Source: Xiphydria camelus (lineage: Eukaryota > Arthropoda > Insecta > Hymenoptera > Xiphydriidae). From it: a stretch of DNA of 64,000 nucleotides. The translations under genes and the position numbers were made by a program. Each line of letters opens with the position of its first letter. Position 1 is the stretch's first letter. The stretch lies in contig OY783194.1 in the NCBI GenBank assembly GCA_963678675.1, positions 23,786,278 to 23,850,277 of the forward strand, in the 5' to 3' direction. This document shows positions 55,225-64,000 of this stretch, piece by piece. Below the pieces are notes generated by a model. That model did not search any database, had not been told where the DNA came from, and saw only the letters and a list, made by a program, of their open reading frames with translations.

Positions 55225-56230
55225 CCTGAAATATTAACTACTATCGAATAAATGGCATATAACCAGTATTGCCATCATTCCCCTCGTGTGCACCAATGCT
55301 CATGAATCGAACCGCTCAGGTGATAAACCATGCCCACTGTGATCAAGGATGCGTTACGTTCTTCACGCTGTGTGGCCTCTCTATTCACGGGGATGTAGAG
55401 CAACGGTATCACTACCCCTATAAAATCAAATGAACAGCAAAGCCCCCTGCAAAGCTACCTTTACTCCGAAAAAAAAATAATTACGGCAACTATATATATT
55501 TTGCTGACGACTATTTGAATTTCGTAATCCGCGCCAATTTTTCTTTATAGTTATCGTAAAATTTTCATCAGTTATGAATAAAAAAATTGTTGGCTCTTCC
55601 TCCGTAAAAAAAGAGAAAGAAATTCATTCACAGATTTATTCATGAAACGTTTCGTTTTGAAATATTCTCATAATTCGTAAATTTACATAAGTTTCCTTTT
55701 ACAAAATGTCCAGCTATTTCTTTCGCAAATCACGCTTTAGAAAGAAAAAAGTTTCAAATAAAAGTGGTCTAGTTTTAAGTGAAAAAGAGGTCGGCACTGT
55801 TTACTCTTGATTTTGTAGACGTTTTAAAAATCATTTTAAGGTTAACTAATTTTTTTTAATAGAAACCTATATCCTTTTTTACGGAATCTTATACACGATA
55901 AGACAAATACTTTTTGTCTGAAACATTTTTTGATCGAATTTCATTTTCGAAGTCTCTATAAAATATTAAAAAACTAAGTTAAGTTAAATTCATTTCTTAT
56001 TAACTACAGATCCTGTTCCTTCGAGTCATTATATTCTGTATTTACTTTTCTTCGTTGATCAAATCAAGTTGACTTTGAAATCACCTTCAAAACGTCCACC
56101 GAATCGAAAATAAATAGTGCCAATCTCTTTCCCCATCAGAACCAAATAACTTATGTTTGAAACTTTTTTCTTTTTGATGCACAATCTGTGAGATAAAGAA
56201 CTGGAGACTTTTGAAAAGAATTCCACACTA
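55225..56230. other. Noncoding sequence with a family N fragment
   Basis: CCGAAAAAAAAATAATTACGGC at about 55475 and TTCCTCCGTAAAAAAAG near 55600 bracket family N-like sequence. Otherwise nothing is identified. Confidence 0.35.
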
Positions 56231-56234
56231 TACA

Positions 56235-57052
56235 TATACAGGGTAAAAATTCATCAAAGGCCACATTCACTTATTTCCGTTATTTGTAATTTTACGAAAA
56301 AATCTTTCGAATAAAAGTTAATTAGTATCGAGGGGGGCATATAATACATGTAAGCTGCGCACGAAGAAAAATGGATTTGAAATAAAGAGCACTGAATGCC
56401 CAGATTCTGGCACTGAGTACCCATATTCTGGCATTATGTGATTGAATGTATGATCTCGAATTTTTGAAAATTATTGCAATACAAAATAACATTTAATTCT
56501 CCTCATATGGCAAAAAATGGTAAAATATAGAATATTTTAAAATAATTTTGACCAATAATTTGATGACCACCTGTATTTTTTTTAATGCAACTTGGCATTT
56601 TCGTTCCTAAAAAAGTGTATAGAGCTCATCGAGTTGAACAAAAAAGGTATATGGTGGAAGGTCCAGTCGTTGGGCAGTTTGTGGGATATTGCCACTCAAT
56701 AAACTACTTACAATTAGAAGAGTAAGTTGAGCTGCGCGCGACTAAGTTTCCCGGGCTTAACTCTTGTTCTTACTCTTGTACTTTGAGCAACAATATCTCA
56801 CAAACGGTCCAACGAATGAGGCTTTCACTTTATACCTTTTTCATTCATCTCGACAAGCTCTACAACTTTTGTAAGAAAGAAAATGTCGTGTTCCATTTTA
56901 AAAAACTCAGATGACCTTCACATCTCGTTGATAACGCATATTGTCAAAACACACCTCGATACGTCCCTCTCGATACCAAATAACTTTTATTCGAAAGATT
57001 TTTTCGTAAAATGACAAATAACGGAAATAAATGGATATGCCCCATGATAAAT
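56235..57052. mobile_element. Family D foldback element carrying an extra insertion
   Basis: TATACAGGGTAAAAATTCAT opens it and the second arm ends with CGTAAAATGACAAATAACGG and a decayed terminus. About 200 bp at 56358-56575 are foreign to the family and include a short direct repeat (CCCAGATTCTGGCACTGA, then CCCATATTCTGGCATTAT). It lies about 100 bp upstream of a dystrophin exon. Confidence 0.7.
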
Positions 57053-57157
57053 TGCATATTATTAAATAATAACGAAGTAATTAATACAGGTTTCGACCAA
57101 ACGAATAGAAGCTCTCAATGATCCTAACGTAGAGCTTGTCTACTTATCTGTCTTCAG

Positions 57158-57417
57158 AAAATGTGTGTCTTCCAAAAATCCCTGGAGGACTTATCGTCGA
57201 GGATGGCCGCGGCCGAGGCCATACAAAGCGGCTGGCAAACGCCGAACGACGCCGCCGAGACGACGGAATTACTGGACCAGTTGCAAAAGTTCGGCGAACG
57301 ACTGGGTCCCATTCAGAGGAACATCGAAGACGCGAACGACCAGGCCAGCCTCTTCGCCTCCAGCAGCGTCATCGTCTCCCATGCGCTGCTGGCAAAACTC
57401 GAAGACCTCAACACCAG
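57158..57417 (+). CDS. Dys: Dystrophin exon: last spectrin-type repeat
   Basis: The acceptor TTATCTGTCTTCAG ends at 57157; the exon opens in phase 0 (AAA ATG TGT) and ends CACCAG|GTATAG at 57417 with two bases of a split Arg codon. The 86 whole codons give a helical repeat segment with family landmarks (SLEDLSSRM, IQSGWQTPND, EDANDQA, LEDLNTR) aligning with the final spectrin repeat of human dystrophin (LEDLNTRW is shared). Dystrophin links cortical actin to the dystroglycan complex at the plasma membrane. An in-frame ATG at 57161 could serve as start if a noncoding exon is spliced on. Exons immediately upstream were not found. Confidence 0.95.
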
Positions 57418-57575
57418 GTATAGTATGCGGTTACTCTGTTTCTTTTCTCCTCCATCCCAGCCCAAACTTCGTTGAAGCAGTTCAAAGTAGCAACGACAAT
57501 GATAGAATGATTGAGAGTACGAAATCAGTTTGAAAGATCTCATCTCATGTACTTACGTTTCTATGCGTTCCACAG

Positions 57576-57734
57576 GTGGAAGGTGCTGCAAGTGGCAGTC
57601 GACGAACGTTACAAGCTGCTGAGCGGATTTGGAAAAGACGGCAGTACCCCGGGTAGCCAGGCTTTCCTTGGGAGCAGCGTGGAAACGCCATGGGAGAGAG
57701 CACTCACGGCCGCCAAAGTGCCTTACTATATCAA
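57576..57734 (+). CDS. Dys: Dystrophin exon: end of rod and start of WW domain
   Basis: The acceptor TGCGTTCCACAG precedes 57576. The first G completes the Arg codon from the previous exon, giving RWKVLQVAVDERYKLL, close to the vertebrate RWKLLQVAVEDR. Downstream, SSVETPWERALTAAKVPYYI is the first half of the WW domain, including its first conserved tryptophan. The exon ends TATATCAA|GTAACG, leaving two bases of an Asn codon. The WW domain together with the following EF-hands binds the cytoplasmic tail of beta-dystroglycan. Confidence 0.97.
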
Positions 57735-59478
57735 GTAACGATCGATCGGTCTTTCCTATTTGCCGTACGCTAACCGCGTGGGTTTTCAGCAGGTCGCGTG
57801 CTTCGGGGTTTGCGCGTCGTAAGAAGATGAGAGCGAAGCGTGCCGGGCAATAATTGCAATCGCTCTCGCTCGCATCGGCTTCGAAAAATACTTTTGACGA
57901 TAGCATCGAAAATACTGTCGAGTCGTTCATGCATTGAATTATCACAGCTCCACAAAAAAAATCGAAAAAATGCTTCCTCTGACGATACCGGTATATCTTT
58001 ACGTTTTTGGGGTCGCTGAATCCGAATCCGGTGTCCGTTTGTCTCCATCGCGTCACGTTCAAGGTCATTTCAAGGTCAAATCCTGGAAAAATAGTCAAAT
58101 CGATTCGAATTATTATTCCTATATATTTTGAGGTCGCTGAATCCGAATCCGGTGTCCGTTTGTCTCCATCGCGTCACTTTTTTTTTAATCTCAAAAAACC
58201 ATCAAAAGATCATGATTTTCAAAAAGCTAATGGACTTAAACCAAATTCGCTATAGGGGGTTTTTTGGGTCGCTGATCACGAATCTGAAATCGGATTTCAA
58301 AAATTCAAGATGGCGGATCCAATATGGCGGGCGAGATTTTTGAAAATTGACGGATTCATGCCGAATTTGGTATAAGGGAGTTTTTTGGGTCGCTGATCAT
58401 GAATCTGAAGTCAGATTTTAATAATTCAAGATGGCGGATCCAATATGGAGGACGAGATTTTCGAAAATTTTGAATTTTTGTAAATATAACTTCACATTCG
58501 TCATCAGCGATCGAAAAAACCCCCCTATTCCAAATTTGGCATGAATCCGTCAATTTTCGAAAATCTCGTCCTCCATATTGGATCCGCCATCTTGAATCTT
58601 GTAAATCTGACTTCAGATTCATGATCAGCGACCCAAAAAACCCCCTTATACCAAATTCGGCATGAATCCGTCGATTTTCAAAAATCTCGTCCGCCATATT
58701 GGATCCGCCATCTTGAATTTTTTAAATTTGACTTCAGATTCGTGATCAGCGACCCAAAAAACCCCCTGTAGCGAATTTGGTTTAAGTCCATTAACTTTTT
58801 GAAAATCATGATCTATTGATGGTTTTTTGAGATTAAAAAAAATGTGACCGAATTCGGATTCAGCGACCCCAAAAACATAAAGATATACTGGTCTGGTCCA
58901 ATAATATTTCTGTTATTTACGTCGATAGTTAAGGTTCGCCTTTAACGCGCACCAACAGATAATTCTATGGACTACGTTCGTTTAAAAAGAATAGCGCTAC
59001 TCGCTTCAACAAATAACCATTGATAGCCCACCATAACGCCCAAATAGCACCACAGTTTTTTAAAGCATCCGTAAGAAGTCTAAAAGTATTCTTATATTGT
59101 AATTGTTCTGCACTCTAGAATATAATTCTCTTTCAACTCTTCATGAGTAAAAATAACGAATTCCTTCAGAAGCCTGCAAATTGAATTGTTTTAGAACTCT
59201 TTCTGATTACCGGTGCTATCTGGGAACGATTACTGTTCGTTATTTGCTTCGCACTAGTCAGATTTGAAAATAATAGGTACTATTGCCCGTTAATATTTAC
59301 TCTATATTTAATATTCTTCATATGAAATGCTTCTCAATCAGGGGACGTTAAGAATCCTTTCCAAGAATTCTTAGATATCGCATCGAATCGAAACAATCCT
59401 GCAATCCTATCGGGCTGTACGATAGTTCTACACGCCTGCAACGATTCGCACTAACGATACAACTTCGTGTTTTGACAG
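57735..59478 (+). other. Dystrophin intron containing a large palindrome
   Basis: GT at 57735 and AG at 59478 bound it. More than half is the foldback described at 57985-58893; the rest is AT-rich without other features. Confidence 0.85.
57985..58893. mobile_element. 900-bp foldback built from a repeated ~120-bp module
   Basis: The arms start GGTATATCTTTACGTTTTTG and end AAAACATAAAGATATACTGG. Each arm holds two to three tandem modules with the words GGTCGCTGATCA, AAGATGGCGGATCCAATATG and GAATTTGGTATAAGGG, inverted in the right arm. The left arm also has a duplication of GGTCGCTGAATCCGAATCCG plus GTGTCCGTTTGTCTCC (at about 58010 and 58131). Noncoding. Confidence 0.85.
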
Positions 59479-59615
59479 CCATCAATTGGAAACGACGCAT
59501 TGGGATCATCCAAAGATGATCGACTTGATGTCTTCGTTGGCCGATCTCAACGAAGTTCGTTTCTCGGCGTACCGAACCGCGATGAAGCTGCGGACTGTGC
59601 AGAAGAGACTATGCT
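59479..59615 (+). CDS. Dys: Dystrophin exon: WW domain end and start of EF-hand region
   Basis: The acceptor GTGTTTTGACAG precedes 59479; the first C completes Asn, giving (N)[13 protein letters not shown] with the second WW tryptophan and the conserved proline. Then [20 protein letters not shown] is nearly identical to the vertebrate sequence and begins the EF-hand-like region. It ends TATGCT|GTAAGT, one base into a Leu codon. Vertebrate Dp71 starts in this neighbourhood, but no alternative insect start is seen here. Confidence 0.97.
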
Positions 59616-59706
59616 GTAAGTTTTTCGGTATCTATGCTGTCCTTGTCTTCGATGTTTTCCTCAATTTTCTGTCCAATGAAGAGTTACTTCAGTATCATCG
59701 TTTCAT

Positions 59707-60573
59707 TATACGGGGTAATGTTTTCTAAGACCCGAAGCCTTGCTTATCTTCGTTATTTGTCACTACGAAAACATCTTTCGAACAAAAGTTGTTTAGCATC
59801 TTTAGTATCGAGGGTGACGTATGAGGAGCAGACTTTCAAAAAGCAGTTCGTCCATATTGGCATTTTTTCAGGAGAGGCCAAAAACTGCCCTTCTTTTAGG
59901 AAATAACATTAAGCTTTCAAACTTGTGCAAGAGAAATTGCGAAAAAATATATTATATCCCGTAAGTATAATATTTTTTTTCACAATTTCTTGCATAAGTT
60001 TGAAAGCTTAATGTTATTTCCTAAAAGAAGGACAGTTTTTGGCCTATGCCAATATGGACAAACTGCTTTTTGAAAGTCTGCTCCTCGTGTAATACATGTG
60101 AGGAGCTTCCAATCGTACGTATTATTTACGAGGTATGAAGATTACCTTCATTTTTTTTTAAATGGAATTCGATTTTTTCACTCGTACAAAAGTTGTAGAG
60201 CTTGTCGAGGTTGATAATAAAGAGATATGGGGTAAAATTCCCCTCCGTTGAATCGTTCCTGAGATATTTCCAGTCAAAGTACAAGAGTAAGTAAAAGTGA
60301 GAGAAAGTTGTCTGGAAGTAAGTTGCTCTTTACCTTATACCTCTTTTTATCAGTCACGACTGCTCTACAACTTTTGTAGGAGTAAAAGAAAATGGATTTT
60401 CATTTTAACGAATAAAAGTGATCTTCATATCTCATAAATAACACTTGCTTTAAAAAATCCCATGGATGTGATATTAAACTCGGTACCGAACAACTTTTAT
60501 TTGAAACTTTCGTAAAGTGACAAATAACGGAAATAAACGTAGTTTAGTGTCTTAGAAAACTCACTCTGTATAT
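59707..60573. mobile_element. Family D foldback element hosting a nested palindrome
   Basis: TATACGGGGTAATGTTTTCT at the left and AGAAAACTCACTCTGTATAT at the right. The GTATCGAGGGTGACGTATGA segment is split by the palindrome at 59822-60092 and resumes GTGTAATACATGTGAGGAGC. Confidence 0.75.
59822..60092. mobile_element. Nested palindrome with ~115-bp arms
   Basis: GAGGAGCAGACTTTCAAAAA and TTTTTGAAAGTCTGCTCCTC are exact outer arms. Matching continues through TTAGGAAATAACATTAAGCT and its complement to a ~35-bp centre. Single copy in this window. Noncoding. Confidence 0.85.
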
Positions 60574-60647
60574 CGTAATAAAGATGTACGGGATGAATTT
60601 TCTAAATTTGCAGATAAAGAAACGTGTTAACAGTCTCTGTATTCCTG

Positions 60648-61152
60648 ATGGAAAAATTTCTCTTACAACTGAAAAAAACTAAGATATTTTGACTTTGTTC
60701 TGAGAGTAGAAATTAAAACATTTTCAGACATTTTCAGGGAAGTATCATAGTTTGTCAGAGAGTCAGAGAAATATCCAAAAATATCTATTTTTCTTTCGTA
60801 CACTTTTAAAAAATTCTGATAAACTCAGACAAATATCTGATAAAATTCTAAAGAATTCTGACAAATTTCTGACCAACTGAAATTCGACCGTTTTTTTGAA
60901 AATTTATAATTTCTGTAAAATTACATTAGATATTTTTCAGAATTATTCAAAATATTTGCAGAACTTTATAGATTTTTCCAGATATTCGTCGGTGTCTGTT
61001 AGACTTATTCAAAAAAATGTTTGTGCATGAAAGAAAACTTAAATCTACCGACAAAATCTAACGCCTCCTGGAAAATATCTGAAAATGTTCCAATTCCTAG
61101 AGAAAATCAGAGAAAAACAGTTTTTCAGGAATTCGCCAGAGAAATTTTTCCC
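60648..61152. repeat. Diffuse foldback rich in CTGACAAAT/CAGA words
   Basis: GATGGAAAAATTTCTC near the left faces GAGAAATTTTTCCCGC near the right, and many TTCTGA/TCAGAA words recur between them. Diverged and noncoding. Confidence 0.45.
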
Positions 61153-61287
61153 GCAGAGATGATCAAGAATGACATTTAAAGCGGAATTTGCAGCGCTACC
61201 AAAACCTTTCGATAATCAGATCTATTCGTCTCCACCCTTGAAATAACCAACAACAATTTCACAAAACATCTTCTCCCCTTCGCCCAG

Positions 61288-61492
61288 TGGATCTGTTAAG
61301 CCTCTCTTCTGCACTGGAGCAGTTCGACTCGCACGGCCTGCGGGCGCAAAACGACAAGCTCATCGACATCCCGGACATGGTGACGGTCCTCACCTCCTTG
61401 TACGAAGTCATCGCGGCCGACAACCCCACGCAAGTATCAGTGCCGCTTTGCATAGACCTAGCCATCAATTGGCTGCTCAACGTATACGACAG
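61288..61492 (+). CDS. Dys: Dystrophin exon: first EF-hand-like domain
   Basis: The acceptor TTCGCCCAG precedes 61288; TG completes Leu, giving (L)[17 protein letters not shown], homologous to vertebrate LDLLSLSAACDALDQHNL. Later [19 protein letters not shown] matches the strongly conserved [19 protein letters not shown]. The exon ends CGACAG|GTACGT with two bases of a Ser codon. These EF-hand-like helices do not bind calcium canonically; they brace the WW domain for dystroglycan binding. Confidence 0.97.
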
Positions 61493-61600
61493 GTACGTGT
61501 GCAATAGGTGAATATGCTCTACGAACGCGAACGATCCTCCGCATGCACGGTCGCAAGCCGTGCCTTCGCCGCTAACCTTCTTCTCCGCGTGCTTCCACAG

Positions 61601-61686
61601 CCAACGAACCGGTCAAATTCGCGTTCTCTCGTTCAAAGTGGGACTCGTGCTCCTGTGCAAGGGTCACTTGGAGGAGAAATACAGAT
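61601..61686 (+). CDS. Dys: Dystrophin exon: EF-hand linker
   Basis: A short 86-bp exon after acceptor CGTGCTTCCACAG. The first C completes Ser; [20 protein letters not shown] and GHLEEKYR follow, matching vertebrate [20 protein letters not shown] and AHLEDKYR. It ends ACAGAT|GTGAGT, one base into a Tyr codon. The 108-bp intron before it is compact. Confidence 0.97.
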
Positions 61687-61858
61687 GTGAGTAGTCGCGG
61701 TCGTTGCGAAATGAGGAACTTGCGTGATTTCTTTGTATTGGCTTAACACAAATCGAGTAAAAAATTACAATTTCAACGGCATATAAACTGATGGGGCGTT
61801 GACATGTAGGATACCTTCAGAAATTTGAGTTAAAAATGTTGCGTTTGAAAGAGGAGCG

Positions 61859-62045
61859 ATGTGTGACGTCACGCAACAGTAAAAGCGCTCTCGGCCAATC
61901 GTACTGCGTTCTGGGGCGGGACGTAGTTCGGAGCACTCGACGGTCATTGGTTGAAATGGAGATTTAGCCGATGATCGTCGAATGTGTGACGTCACGGAAC
62001 AGTAAAAGCGTCCAGGCCAATCGTACTGCGTTCTGGGTCGGGGTG
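61859..62045. promoter_or_regulatory. Tandem duplication carrying CRE and CCAAT motifs
   Basis: ATGTGTGACGTCACG begins at 61859 and again at 61982. Each copy holds the perfect TGACGTCA palindrome (61864 and 61987), AACAGTAAAAGCG, GGCCAATCG (CCAAT box) and GTACTGCGTTCTGGG; the first continues into GGCGGGAC, a GC-box-like motif. An inverted CCAAT (GTCATTGGTTG) lies between them. This clustering resembles promoter or enhancer architecture; function is inferred from motifs only. Confidence 0.45.
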
Positions 62046-62094
62046 TGATTTAGACGTTTGAGGCACGATTGATTAATTCTTTTTCTCTGATATA

Positions 62095-63379
62095 CACTAC
62101 GCGCGACAAAATTATTGCAACAACTTATTTTACTCTAAAAATTGTCAAACTTCGGAAGCCCGTAGCACAGCGAAAAATGATCGTATCCCTATCTTTTTTT
62201 TTTAATTAAAGCTTAAAATCTCAGCTTTACTATCCCAAAGTTTATTTTTCGATTTAAAGCACCCGAAAGATTAAGTGACCCTGAAAATCAAGGTCATCTT
62301 TTGAAACTTGAAAATTTGCAAAGTTTGCGCATTGACACGGAGTTACGAAATTTTTTTTTTTCAAATTCTGATCACAGAAAATGAAAGTTCAACTCATTAC
62401 CTTTAATTTTGAAAAAAAATTTTTACTTTCCGATTTTTCTACGCCATTCTACAGCGTTTTAAATAAAAAAAAAACTGAAAATCCCGGTTTTTGGGAGTAT
62501 TACTCAACTGAACATCAATTGCGTAATTTTTTTTGAACTTATAAATTTTTGTTTCGAATTATTGGAGGTCGTATATATTGCGTCCAGGTATACCTGGACT
62601 ACTTCTTCAGGGATTTTGGTATCGAGATGGGGACATTTTGGGGTGAAGTTACATAGAAGCCGTTCGTAAGTTACCACGGGGTATTGGGGCCAAGTTAGAC
62701 GTTGATCGCGAGTTAATCGGGACATTGGGGCCAAGTTAGAGGTCGCCGAAAAGGTATTGCACGTATGTTAACTTACTGTACAAGTGTACCTGGACGAGTT
62801 CTATAGGAAGTTTCGTGTTCGCACGGTATTTTCACTTCTGAACATCGACAAATTTTGTAGGCCATCATCTGTTCTTTGAGAAAAAATTCATATGAAAGCG
62901 ATGTATTTCGATGCCCCAATAAAGCTCATGCATTTGTCTTAAAAAAATATGATTATTTGTCGCGTTACCTGAGCCCTGTAACACGGGAAAAAAACGGGAT
63001 TTTCAGTTTTTTTATTTAAAATGCTGTAGAATGGCGTCGAAAAATCGGAAAGTAAAACATTTTTTTTTTAATTAAAGGTAAAGAGTTAAACTTTCATTTT
63101 CTGTGATCAGAATTTGGAAAAAAAATTTCTGTAACTCCGTGTCAATGCGCAAACTGCAAATTTTTAAGTTTCAAAAGTTGACCTTGATTTTCAGGGTCAC
63201 TTAATCTCTCGGTGCTTTAAATCGAAAAATAAACTTTGGGATGGTAAAGCTGAGATTTTAAGCTTTAATTAAAAAAAAAAAAGATAGGGATACGATGATT
63301 TTTCGATGTGCTACGGGCTTCCGAAGTTTGACAATTTTTAGAGTAAAATAAGTTGTTGCGATAATTTTGTCGCGTAGTG
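62095..63379. mobile_element. 1.3-kb foldback element with Tc1/mariner-like ends
   Basis: TA-CACTACGCGCGACAAAAT and ATTTTGTCGCGTAGTG-TA are the ends; CGACAAAATTATTGCAACAA-type termini with TA flanks resemble Tc1/mariner elements. The arms are about 390 bp and highly complementary. The ~490-bp centre includes a perfect CCAGGTATACCTGG palindrome and a two-copy TTGGGGCCAAGTTAGA repeat. No transposase. Confidence 0.85.
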
Positions 63380-63525
63380 TAGTTACATATTATTAAAAAA
63401 TACAGTGCTCCTGGTTTTTGTAACGCGATAGCTTCATTCGGTACAATTTTCAAGGAAAAAGAAATTCCATGCAAGTTCCTCATTGAAACGGGGGGAGCGA
63501 TACAAATGCCGGTTCCCCGTTGCAG

Positions 63526-63853
63526 ATCTCTTCCGATTGATCGCTGATCCGAACAGACTGGTGGACCAGCGTAAGCTCGGCCTACTGCTGCACGATTGCA
63601 TTCAAGTACCGCGGCAACTCGGCGAGGTGGCGGCTTTCGGCGGCTCCAACATCGAGCCCAGCGTGCGCAGCTGCTTCGAGAAGGCTGGCAAGGACAAAAA
63701 TGAGATCGAGGCCGTGCACTTTCTGAGCTGGCTGCAGCAGGAGCCGCAGAGCATGGTGTGGCTGCCGGTTCTTCATCGACTGTCCGCCGCCGAAACTGCC
63801 AAGCATCAGGCCAAGTGTAATATCTGCAAGGAGTACCCGATCGTCGGCTTCAG
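63526..63853 (+). CDS. Dys: Dystrophin exon: second EF-hand-like domain and start of ZZ finger
   Basis: The acceptor TTCCCCGTTGCAG precedes 63526; AT completes Tyr, giving (Y)[18 protein letters not shown]. The invariant [31 protein letters not shown] and [14 protein letters not shown] segments are present. The exon ends in the ZZ-type zinc finger, [20 protein letters not shown], with the first Cys-x-x-Cys pair visible. The donor is TTCAG|GTAATT, two bases into Arg. The remaining ZZ ligands, the syntrophin-binding region and coiled coil must lie beyond the right edge, so the gene is incomplete here. Confidence 0.98.
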
Positions 63854-64000
63854 GTAATTAGTCTTTTCGTATTTAACCCTTCGACGATATATCGTCGTTC
63901 GCTCAGGACCGATATTGGTTATTTTATTAAAAATTATTGAGAATGTAACGCTTGTACTTCACACTACGCGATCTACATAAAACTACGATCAAACGATGAT
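63854..64000 (+). other. Start of next dystrophin intron
   Basis: GTAATT donor followed by AT-rich sequence to the window end. TTAACCCTTCGACGATATATCG-like sequence near 63875 resembles the CCC end of a TTAA element, but its partner would lie outside. Confidence 0.7.

Larger units (their letters stand above)
17002..57157 (+). other. Putative 40-kb dystrophin intron
   Basis: Between the donor at 17002 and the acceptor at 57157 no plus-strand exon with dystrophin or other recognisable homology was found. The stretch is composed mainly of inverted-repeat elements annotated separately, CpG-rich islands and AT-rich filler. Calling it one intron depends on the first-exon assignment. Confidence 0.35.
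59616..61287 (+). other. Dystrophin intron filled by nested foldbacks
   Basis: GTAAGT donor and CGCCCAG acceptor. It contains a family D element (59707-60573), a second palindrome nested within it (59822-60092), and a diffuse foldback (about 60648-61150). Confidence 0.85.
61687..63525 (+). other. Dystrophin intron with CRE/CCAAT duplication and large foldback
   Basis: GTGAGT donor and CCGTTGCAG acceptor. Contains the 123-bp tandem duplication at 61859-62045 and the foldback element at 62095-63379. Confidence 0.85.

Noticed and set aside
57553..58098. 181-codon minus-strand ORF
   Set aside because: It is the antisense shadow of a dystrophin exon and its flanking intron.
62504..62734. 76-codon minus-strand ORF in the centre of the 1.3-kb foldback
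   Set aside because: Spans internal tandem repeats of the element; no transposase signature (no DDE/D-like context).

Overview
The window is eukaryotic nuclear DNA, almost certainly insect and probably hymenopteran. It has spliced genes with canonical GT-AG introns, AT-rich intergenic sequence broken by CpG-rich islands without CpG depletion, and a very high density of short inverted-repeat mobile elements. The order is an inference from overall character; no species can be named from the sequence alone.

One gene is recognised with confidence. Six consecutive plus-strand exons between 57158 and 63853 encode the C-terminal part of dystrophin (Dys): the last spectrin-type repeat, the WW domain, both EF-hand-like domains and the start of the ZZ zinc finger. 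All five internal junctions keep phase. The gene runs off the right edge before the ZZ domain is complete. No actin-binding or earlier rod exons are seen. About 40 kb upstream, an ATG-initiated acidic exon (16816-17001) lies just downstream of a CpG island. It ends in a phase-0 donor that fits the phase-0 acceptor at 57157, and it is the best candidate for the first exon of a short dystrophin isoform. A TATA-Inr-like core promoter at about 15120-15155 may start another noncoding first exon. On this reading most of the window is dystrophin intron.

The rest (1-57157 and the dystrophin introns) is dominated by non-autonomous inverted-repeat elements; no transposase was seen. Groups found: (i) at least fourteen elements flanked by TTAA, from about ten unrelated families, including a four-copy 520-bp family and a two-copy 591-bp family; (ii) a ~105-bp hairpin family with ten copies; (iii) a ~600-bp foldback family with six full-length copies plus fragments; (iv) families of about 155-250 bp sharing CACCGAGA-, CACGGAAA- or GTAGGATA-type ends; (v) large near-perfect palindromes at 7948-8523, 36113-36672, 57985-58893, 59822-60092 and 62095-63379. 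Several are nested, and two nests expose an unoccupied target site that confirms the target preference.

The most unusual stretch is 33650-34502. After two copies of a 61-bp tandem repeat comes an array of hairpins. Five share an almost invariant 20-nt core, each flanked by a different but self-complementary stem. Variable paired arms around a constant core suggest a structure-selected RNA or DNA element, and I do not recognise it. Other notable items are a CTCGA/CACGA pentamer-based inverted-repeat element (7266-7945) and a 123-bp tandem duplication in a dystrophin intron whose two copies each carry a perfect CRE palindrome and a CCAAT box.
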